Assembly (NCBI RefSeq): GCF_013035315.1
Contig: NZ_WQHP01000006.1
Coordinates: 1 to 64,000, forward strand
Direction: 5' to 3'
DNA from: Ruegeria arenilitoris
GTDB lineage: Bacteria; Pseudomonadota; Alphaproteobacteria; Rhodobacterales; Rhodobacteraceae
Length of the DNA: 64,000 nucleotides
Every line of letters starts with the position of its first letter. The first letter of the stretch is position 1. This document shows, in pieces, positions 54,513 through 61,700 of this stretch. A program made the position numbers and the translations under genes. The notes under the pieces were generated by a model. The model ran no database searches, had not been told where the DNA came from, and was given only the letters and a program-made list of their open reading frames with translations.

Positions 54513-55250
54513 CTAGTAGTTGAAACGCAAACCTAAGCCGGCACCTTTATCGTAGGGGCGGTCGGAACCTATGCCGATGAGGAAATCAGCATAAATTGCG
54601 ATGCCAGGACTGAGGTTCTTGCCAATCTGGAACTCAGCGGTAGCTGGCCAAGCATCGTTCTCCCAGTCATATGGTGCTTTGATATCAGCCTTGGCCCAGT
54701 ACCCATCGCCAAACGGTTGTAGCGCAATCAACCGCATCGCGGTTTGGTTTATGTCCGTCGGGCCATTGTATGAAGCAAAATGCTGGAGCAGTGGGATCAG
54801 CGTCAGCCCTGATTTTGTGTTTGCAAAGGCGAACCCGCCAAAAGGCGCAATTTGATCGGACCCGGTTCCGATCCCTTTTTCCGGGTCGCCAAAGTCCAGT
54901 ATCCACTCCAGACCAATGGCCGACTTGATGGCCCACGTTTCGTTGAGCGGTCTCTGAGAAGGGAAATAGATCGCTTTGAGGCTCAATTTCTCAAAGTCAG
55001 TGAACCGAGTTCCAGTCACATCCGTTGAGTTGTAGTGCAACTCATATTTCAGTTTCAGATCAGGCCGCAGCATGTATGCGCCATCTATAAAGGCGTCCTG
55101 CTTGTCAGCACCGTTGCCCAAATCAAAATACTGATACCGGATGTCCGTGTTATTGACTGCGGCCAAAGGGTTTGAAGCGTTTTCATCGGCGATTGCTGAG
55201 GCCGCAACAATGCCAGTCGCCAATGCAAGGACAAGCGCTTGGATTTTCAT
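54513..55250 (-). CDS. Putative outer-membrane beta-barrel protein
   Basis: A 245-residue protein with a signal peptide (MKIQALVLALATGIVAASAI), alternating amphipathic strands (DIRYQYFDLG, LKLKYELHYN, GIAIYADFLIGIG) and a carboxy terminus GLGLRFNY ending in an aromatic residue, as expected for outer-membrane barrels. ATG 55250 is chosen to start at the signal peptide. It lies 95 bases beyond the sulfatase gene on the same strand and may take up or sense its substrate or product. Confidence 0.65.
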   Translation of the reverse strand: MKIQALVLALATGIVAASAIADENASNPLAAVNNTDIRYQYFDLGNGADKQDAFIDGAYMLRPDLKLKYELHYNSTDVTGTRFTDFEKLSLKAIYFPSQRPLNETWAIKSAIGLEWILDFGDPEKGIGTGSDQIAPFGGFAFANTKSGLTLIPLLQHFASYNGPTDINQTAMRLIALQPFGDGYWAKADIKAPYDWENDAWPATAEFQIGKNLSPGIAIYADFLIGIGSDRPYDKGAGLGLRFNY

Positions 55251-55345
55251 ATTGTTTCCAGAATTTTTGTTGTGGATGCCAAGCCCCACATCAAGCATAT
55301 TATCATCTGATGCAGGGCTTGCATGACTCTTATCAGCTTCACCTT

Positions 55346-57019
55346 TTAGTCGGGCTGAATGTCCCGCTTGGCGACAAAGGCATCCACCGCTGCGACGGTT
55401 TCAGGACGAAGGTTCACGATACCTTCATAGGGACGTCCAGTCGCGGCTGGTTGATCGGGGTACATTTCCTTGAATTTCAGGTGGCGGGCAATAATGCGGT
55501 TAAACTCATGTCCAGCCCATGCTCCGATCTCGGTCGATACGCTCTGTTCTTCGCGGGGGTCGCGGAACAGGTTGTAGAACTTGGCCACGATAGCATTTTC
55601 ACCTTTGGCCGGAACTTTGAGTTTGATGTGTTCCTTTACCACCTCTTTCAGCGAATTGATCGAGTAGATCAGTACATGATCCCTGCGCCCATGCGTATCG
55701 CCAATAAACATCAGGGACGTCTGATCGACACCGTCAATGATCCGGTCGCGGGGGATGGCATCCATCGCTCCGCCGATACGCGCAATTGACGTGAACAAAT
55801 CAGAGATATGAATAATGTCAGATACAATTGAGTCTCCCTCGATCAAGCCGGGCAGGCGGGCAAACGCGTCCACCCGAACGCCTCCTTCAGACGTATCGGC
55901 CTTGCCGCCGCGGAAGACCAGCGGCGAAAACCCACTGCCGGGGGCATATTTGGTGAAGTGACCGTTGTCGCCCATCAAAACGATCAGGGTATTATCCCTG
56001 AGCCCCAGCGCATCGACTTCGTTCAGAACGACCCCTATCCATTCATCCAACTCTTCCATGCTTTCAACGAATGTACCGCCGTTGGGTGTCGTGAACGCTT
56101 CTCTCGTCGTGCGCGTTGTCGACAGAGGGACAAGCGGCCAGTATTGCAGGAAGAACGGTTCATCCCGTTCTGCTAGCAGGCGCAACTGCTCCATCGCCTG
56201 TGCCTGATAGCGGATGTTCATTTCATTATATTTGTCCTGGGTCCATTTCTCACCCGGTTCCATATGGACTTCGCGGACCTCCCCGCCAATAACAGCTTCA
56301 AGGCCGGTAATCATGTGTCCCGGATCAGGGCGAAACCAATCATCCAGCGTGTATTTGGAGTTGTAGTTGTCTTCCCCTATGGCCATGGTGATTTCTTCCT
56401 TGGCTGCATCTTCGTTGAAGATGGCCAACTGGCCCTGCTGATGGATGGGGAACGCGGCGTAGTCAAAGCCCTGATAAGTAGGCCAGGATTCCTGAATGTC
56501 GCCCATGTGCCATTTGCCAACATGCGAGGTGTTGTAGCCTACGGATTTCAGAACTTCGGCAATTGTGACTTCTTCATCGGCAAGGCCAAAACCTGAAATA
56601 TCGACGGCGGTATCGCCCATCCCATTGCGATACGGCTGGCGACCCGTCATGAAGGCGACCCGCGACGGTGTGCAGGACGGCTCGGTATACATGCGCGCAA
56701 ACCGCATGCTTTCCTCTGCGAGCGCGTTGATATTGGGCGTCGAATACCCGCGTATCGCGTTCATCTCGGGCATACCCATGTCGCCAAAACCCATGTCGTC
56801 AATAAGGATGTAGAAGATGTTTGGAGGGTTCCCTCCGTTTTTCTCACGAAAATCGGCCAGCAGTTGGTCAACCTGTGCGTCGTTCTCGACCCAAACGGCT
56901 TCGTTTTGCTGCTTCAGCACATAGTATTCCGCATCATGCACGATATTGCTGTCCTGAGCTGCCGCCGTGATAGCGGAGCCGGCAAAGACCAGCGCGGAGA
57001 GGAACAGTTTTGATTTCAT
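55346..57019 (-). CDS. Exported arylsulfatase-type sulfatase
   Basis: A 557-residue sulfatase with a signal peptide (MKSKLFLSALVFAGSAITAA). The metal-binding opening NIFYILIDDMGFGDMG is near residue 67, the formylglycine motif CTPSR at residues 116-120 (Cys type) and GKWHMG near 180. It should hydrolyse a sulfate ester in the periplasm. Activation requires formylglycine conversion by an enzyme not in the window. The ATG at 57019 has AGGGG at good spacing, whereas an ATG at 57037 has none. Together with the preceding RHH gene it is divergent from the AraC gene, a likely regulator. Confidence 0.87.
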   Translation of the reverse strand: MKSKLFLSALVFAGSAITAAAQDSNIVHDAEYYVLKQQNEAVWVENDAQVDQLLADFREKNGGNPPNIFYILIDDMGFGDMGMPEMNAIRGYSTPNINALAEESMRFARMYTEPSCTPSRVAFMTGRQPYRNGMGDTAVDISGFGLADEEVTIAEVLKSVGYNTSHVGKWHMGDIQESWPTYQGFDYAAFPIHQQGQLAIFNEDAAKEEITMAIGEDNYNSKYTLDDWFRPDPGHMITGLEAVIGGEVREVHMEPGEKWTQDKYNEMNIRYQAQAMEQLRLLAERDEPFFLQYWPLVPLSTTRTTREAFTTPNGGTFVESMEELDEWIGVVLNEVDALGLRDNTLIVLMGDNGHFTKYAPGSGFSPLVFRGGKADTSEGGVRVDAFARLPGLIEGDSIVSDIIHISDLFTSIARIGGAMDAIPRDRIIDGVDQTSLMFIGDTHGRRDHVLIYSINSLKEVVKEHIKLKVPAKGENAIVAKFYNLFRDPREEQSVSTEIGAWAGHEFNRIIARHLKFKEMYPDQPAATGRPYEGIVNLRPETVAAVDAFVAKRDIQPD

Positions 57020-57033
57020 GAGATACCCCTGTT

Positions 57034-57240
57034 TCATGATATACTTGTTTTCAGACCTTCAAGGATCAGATGATGGCAAAAGGTTGAAAGGGAGAGTTCG
57101 CTGTCTTCAGCCTGTGAGCGCAACAACTCTTTTTCGCTTTTGGTTAGCAGCGTTACGACGCGTTCGGTGCGCACAGTATCTTCAGGCAACGATGGGCGTC
57201 CGAACCTCTTCCCTCTCGATTTGTCTGCTTTGTCTTGCAA
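57034..57240 (-). CDS. Small ribbon-helix-helix-like protein
   Basis: A 68-residue basic protein from a TTG start: an amino-terminal Arg/Lys-rich arm (KSRGKRFGRPSLPED) then VRTERVVTLLTKSEKELLRS and a helical tail. The pattern of a short strand followed by two helices suits an RHH DNA-binding protein or mobilisation-type repressor. It ends only 14 bases before the sulfatase start and begins in the region shared with the divergent araC-type gene, so it could regulate that operon. The start codon is uncertain. Confidence 0.5.
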   Translation of the reverse strand: MQDKADKSRGKRFGRPSLPEDTVRTERVVTLLTKSEKELLRSQAEDSELSLSTFCHHLILEGLKTSIS

Positions 57241-57295
57241 TTGTCCACGCCTACATATTCGAATAACATTTCATGAAAACTACCTGCGGGGCGGA

Positions 57296-58252
57296 ATGGA
57301 CGACATCAAAAAACGATCAGCCCCCAAAAAAACCTGCGCCCCAAACACACTTTTTTTGCAGGACCCTTCGCAATTCCGCGAGCTGTCCCAATGGGATGTC
57401 GAGCTACGTCAAATTGAAGAGGGAACTATGAACTCTTCGGTATCCGTTTGGGCAGGTCTTGACCTTCAAATGATTGATTTGTCGTTTGATAAGGCTGTGT
57501 ACCAAACCGGAGTTTCTCGCCCTGACATTCTAGCGTTTGGCTTACCAGACAAAGGGAGTGTACGAACTTGGCTTAACGGCTCACCCTCAGACACCGCTCT
57601 GATGAATTTTGGTAGCGGAGACCCTTTTGAAGGCGTGAGCAATTCAACGCTCACAGGCCTGACCTTTGGCATCGACATCCGAAGGGCTCAACGGATCGCC
57701 GACGATTGCGGTCTTGATATCAGCACCGTGCGAAATGACGCTTTAAGATCCTTCGTTAGCGACGCTGGCAAGCTGCATTACTTAGTCAAAAACAAAGCGC
57801 GCTTTCTAATTGGATCAGCGGCCGGACCAAGCTCTGATAGTGAAGAGAGTGATATGATCTTAGAGCTTCTGGAAATGCTGGTGGTAGGCGAAAAATGGAG
57901 TGATCGGCGAAACAGTAAAAATAGAACCCGTTTAGCACAACAAGTCGTTGAGTTCATGCGGGCCCATTTGATGGATAACGTGTCAATCGGTGAGGTATGT
58001 GCAGATATTCAGGTATCCACATGCACTCTTCGTCGCGCGTTTCAGGAAACATATGGGGTGAGCCCCAAGCAGTTTTATCTAAGAGCCCGTCTCGGTGCTG
58101 TGCGCCATGAACTGGTATCCTGCTCGCCAGAGGAGAGTATATCGGACATCGCAAACGCTTACGGATTTTGGCACATGGGTCAGTTCGCGCGAGACTACAG
58201 AGCACTCTTTGGACAACTGCCGACACAAACGTTGTCAGGCAAAATGAACTGA
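57296..58252 (+). CDS. AraC-family transcriptional regulator
   Basis: A 318-residue regulator with a variable amino-terminal region and an AraC double helix-turn-helix at about residues 220-310: NVSIGEVCADIQVSTCTLRR then YGVSPKQFYLRARLGAVRHE and SISDIANAYGFWHMGQFARD. The ATG at 57296 has GGGGCGGA before it; an in-frame extension runs back into the divergent gene. Its divergent position to the RHH-sulfatase unit makes it the probable activator of sulfatase expression. Confidence 0.85.
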   Translation: MDDIKKRSAPKKTCAPNTLFLQDPSQFRELSQWDVELRQIEEGTMNSSVSVWAGLDLQMIDLSFDKAVYQTGVSRPDILAFGLPDKGSVRTWLNGSPSDTALMNFGSGDPFEGVSNSTLTGLTFGIDIRRAQRIADDCGLDISTVRNDALRSFVSDAGKLHYLVKNKARFLIGSAAGPSSDSEESDMILELLEMLVVGEKWSDRRNSKNRTRLAQQVVEFMRAHLMDNVSIGEVCADIQVSTCTLRRAFQETYGVSPKQFYLRARLGAVRHELVSCSPEESISDIANAYGFWHMGQFARDYRALFGQLPTQTLSGKMN

Positions 58253-58721
58253 AACAGAGCTTGGCAGTCCGCGGCCTAACTTGTCCGCAACACTAGAATT
58301 GCAAAGTCGGATTTTGAAGGTCCGCTTAGGGCTGACTGCGGTTCTTTGGAGTAAAAATGCGGATGGCTGCAAAGTCCGCAAAGGAGCCATTCTCTCTGCA
58401 GTACATTAATGACTGCTATGCGGAACAGGACGGGAATTCGCCATATTGGCGGCGATAACTGCAGTACAGCCCAAAGCAGACATTCAAAAGCGATGTTTGG
58501 GCATTCTGGGAAGTTAAGCGAAACTCTTATCTAAGAGTCCTTTTTTAGAATATATGGCAGCTTTCTTCATGACTCTGCGGACCCGCACAAGGCCGCACCA
58601 TACCGTCATTGTCCGCATAGCGTGGAACACCACCCGCAAAGAAACTCTGTGACTTCTATCGTATGCCCTCTAAACTCCGGTCTTGCTTGTTTCATTGGTT
58701 TGCGTGGGAGCTCGAACGCAG
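58253..58721. other. Non-coding stretch between the AraC and multi-GAF genes
   Basis: About 470 bases without a supported gene. Features seen are CTGCAGTACA repeated at 58396-58405 and 58459-58468, TGCAAAGTCCGC near 58371 resembling text near 54160, and an intrinsic terminator at 58523-58546 with no gene close in front. The promoter of the multi-GAF gene must lie in the right-hand part; I see no confident boxes. Confidence 0.5.
58523..58546 (+). terminator. Orphan intrinsic terminator
   Basis: ACTCTT (58523-58528) pairs with AAGAGT (58533-58538) around ATCT, followed by CC and six T. It lies 270 bases after the AraC stop codon, so it either ends a long AraC 3' untranslated region or an unannotated small RNA from this interval. 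Confidence 0.6.
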
Positions 58722-61700
58722 GTGGTTGGAAAGAGGACATCGGAAGAGACGAGGCGTTCAGCGTCGTCATCTGCGCAAAGTTCTGGGCTCAGCGCGGATG
58801 AACAGCAGGCTCGGTTTGAAGCTACCGCGCGGGTTATGCAAGCGATCTCCGAGACCAAGGATGACATCCAGCCAGTATGCGACCTGATTGTAGCGCTGGC
58901 AAAAGATCTGTGTGATGCCTTTTTTGCCGGTCTGGTACTCGGGCAAGAAGGGGATGCTCGTCAGCAACTGGTTGCAAGCGTCAATTTACACCCGGATATT
59001 CAACAGCTCTGGTTCGACGGCAAATACACGATGGAGCCAGGCAACTCCATCGTGACTGACACTATTCTCAGCGGTGAGACAAAACGTGTTGTCGATATGG
59101 GCGACACCGATTTTCATAAATCGGGAGATGAGCGTTTTAAGCTCATTGTCGACAGGCATGGATGCAGGAGCAATCTCTTTGTTCCATTGAAAGTGGGTGG
59201 CAGCGCAATCGGATGCCTGATGTTGGCACGGGATGAGGTGCGACCTTATTCCGACGATCAGGTCCAGCTGGTTGAGATTTTCGCTGCACAAGCGGTCATT
59301 GCAATCGAGAATGTTCGACAGTTTAGCGAGTTGCAGGTGCGTCTGGCGCGTGAAGGTGCCACGCGTGATGTTCTGGAGACGATCAGTCGGTCTCGCGATG
59401 ATGAAGCGCCGGTATTTCAGACGATCTTGGAAAACACGGCCCGGCTTTGCGAAACAGATGTAGCCACGTTGAGCCTGCTAAATGAGGCAAGAACGCATTT
59501 GGAATACGCCGCCCATTTTGGTGATCAATTGGCTACATACAAGGTCGGCGCGGATCGCTGGTCTCTGGACTCAAATTTACAAATTGCCGAGTCCGTGCGG
59601 GAAGCGCGCGTCATTCACAACGTCGATTTGCGCGAGACAGACCACTACATCAACGGGGATCTTTGGCGCCGGCAATTGGTTGATGAGGAAGGTGTTCGTT
59701 CGTTTCTGACGGTTCCTTTGATGTCAGCAAATGGTGACCCCGTAGGTGTCATCGGGATTTACCGGCGCGAAGTGCGACCATTTTCCGATGACGAGATTTC
59801 TTTGGTCGAGAGCTTTGCCGCGCAAGCCATCATTGCCCTCGATAACACTCGTCAAATGAAAGAGCTGCACACTCAGCTGGAACGCCAAGCGGCGACACAG
59901 GAGGTTCTAAGTGTTATCAGCAAAAGCCGGGACAATGACGCACGAGTCTTTGAAGCCGTGCTTCAGCAGGCCACTGAAATCTGTGACGCAGATCAGGCGG
60001 CGCTGGTTTTGGTCAACGCTGCGGGAACCCATATTCAATTGGCCGGTGCATGGGGGCACGATAGAACCGACGTCGAATTGGGAGAAGAGTGGCCTCTTGA
60101 CGGTTCGGTCACGGCGGCGGCGGCGATACGCAACTGCAAGGTTGTACGCGTCGAGGACATTGCCGACACAGAGTTCTATCGCTCGGGTGATCCTACTGCT
60201 GTTACAATGGTCGAGGTAGAAGGCATCAGGTCGCGCGTTGTCGTCCCGTTGATGCAAGGCGAGCAGGCCATAGGTGCTATTGCGGTTAGCCGCCGCGAAG
60301 TCCGCCCGTTTTCTGATCCCGACGTGCAATTCATCGAAGAGTTCGCCAAACACGCAGTCATAGCGATAGAAAACACGCGCCAATTTCGAGAGGTCCAGGA
60401 ACGACTGGAGCGCGAAAAAGCATCGCGAGAAATCCTCGAAGTCATCAGCCGTAGCCGCGACGACGAAAGACCTGTGTTCCAAAGCATTCTCGAAAACTCC
60501 AGCCGCTTGTGCAAAGCCCCGCTCGCTTTTTTATGCGTCGCTGATAACGAACGGGGGCTCGCAACGATCCCGGCCAATATCGGCGCAAGAACCGACTTTG
60601 ACGAAGCGCTCAAAAATTTTGTGGAGCCGCTAACACGAACGGAATTAGTTGCGATCAAACCAATGATTGATGGCGAGGTCATTCGCCAAGACGATATCGC
60701 GGACGATCCCCTGTACTTCAGGGAACGTGACCCGAAACGGGTTCAGATGGTTGAGATTGAAGGAGCCCGCTCGGTTCTGGCAGTTCCGTTGATGAAGGAT
60801 GGCCTAGGTCTCGGTGTAATTGTCCTCTACCGCCGTGAAGTTGAACCTTTCTCTGACGACGATGTCGCTTTGGTTCAAACCTTTGCAGCTCAAGCCGTGA
60901 TCGCAATGGAAAACGTCCGTCAGTTCCGCGAAATTCAGGATCGTACAGCGGAAGTGACGCAATCTTTAGAATACCAGACTTCTACGTCTGAAGTTCTGCG
61001 GGTTATTTCGGCCTCACCAAATGAGCTGGCACCCGTTCTCGACGCTATCCTCAAAGAGGCCTCCCGTATCTGCGAATTGCAGGATGCCTATGTTGCGATG
61101 CTGAACCCTGACGATCAGCTTTTCCATGTGCATTCGACGCTCACGCAGGACACAACCTTTGCTGAATATGTCAAATCTCACCCTATTTCGCCAAGTCAGA
61201 GCGGTGTAAGTGGGCGTGCCATTTTGTCGAAACGAACGATCTACATTAAAGATGTTGAAGCGGATTCGTCCTACACATGGATGGAAGAAAGCGGCGTCGG
61301 TGAATATAGATCCTTGCTCGGCGTGCCGATGCTAAAAAACAACGAAGTCGTGGGGGTGATTTCTCTAGGGTCACCTGAGGTTTCGGGATTTTCCACCAAG
61401 CAGATTCAACTGCTCGAAACATTTGCCGATCAGGCCACTATCGCAATTACGAATGCGAACCTTTTCCGCGAAGTCGAGAAACGGACGGCCGAAGTAGAAC
61501 AATCACTTGAATACCAGACTGCCACCTCTGATGTCTTGTCGGTTATTTCCCGGTCGCCGAACGAGCTGGAGCCGGTTCTGGAAGAAATCTTGCGGGTTGC
61601 AAGCCGGATTTGTGAACCAACTTACGCTGCGATTTCGATCCTCAACCCAGAGGATAATCTTTACCATACTGACATCATGCTAGATTTTGATAGTGATTTC

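Noticed and set aside
58663..58887. 74-codon ATG frame at the start of the multi-GAF region
   Set aside because: It runs in a different frame from the GAF protein, has an Arg-rich random composition and stops after the GAF coding region has begun.
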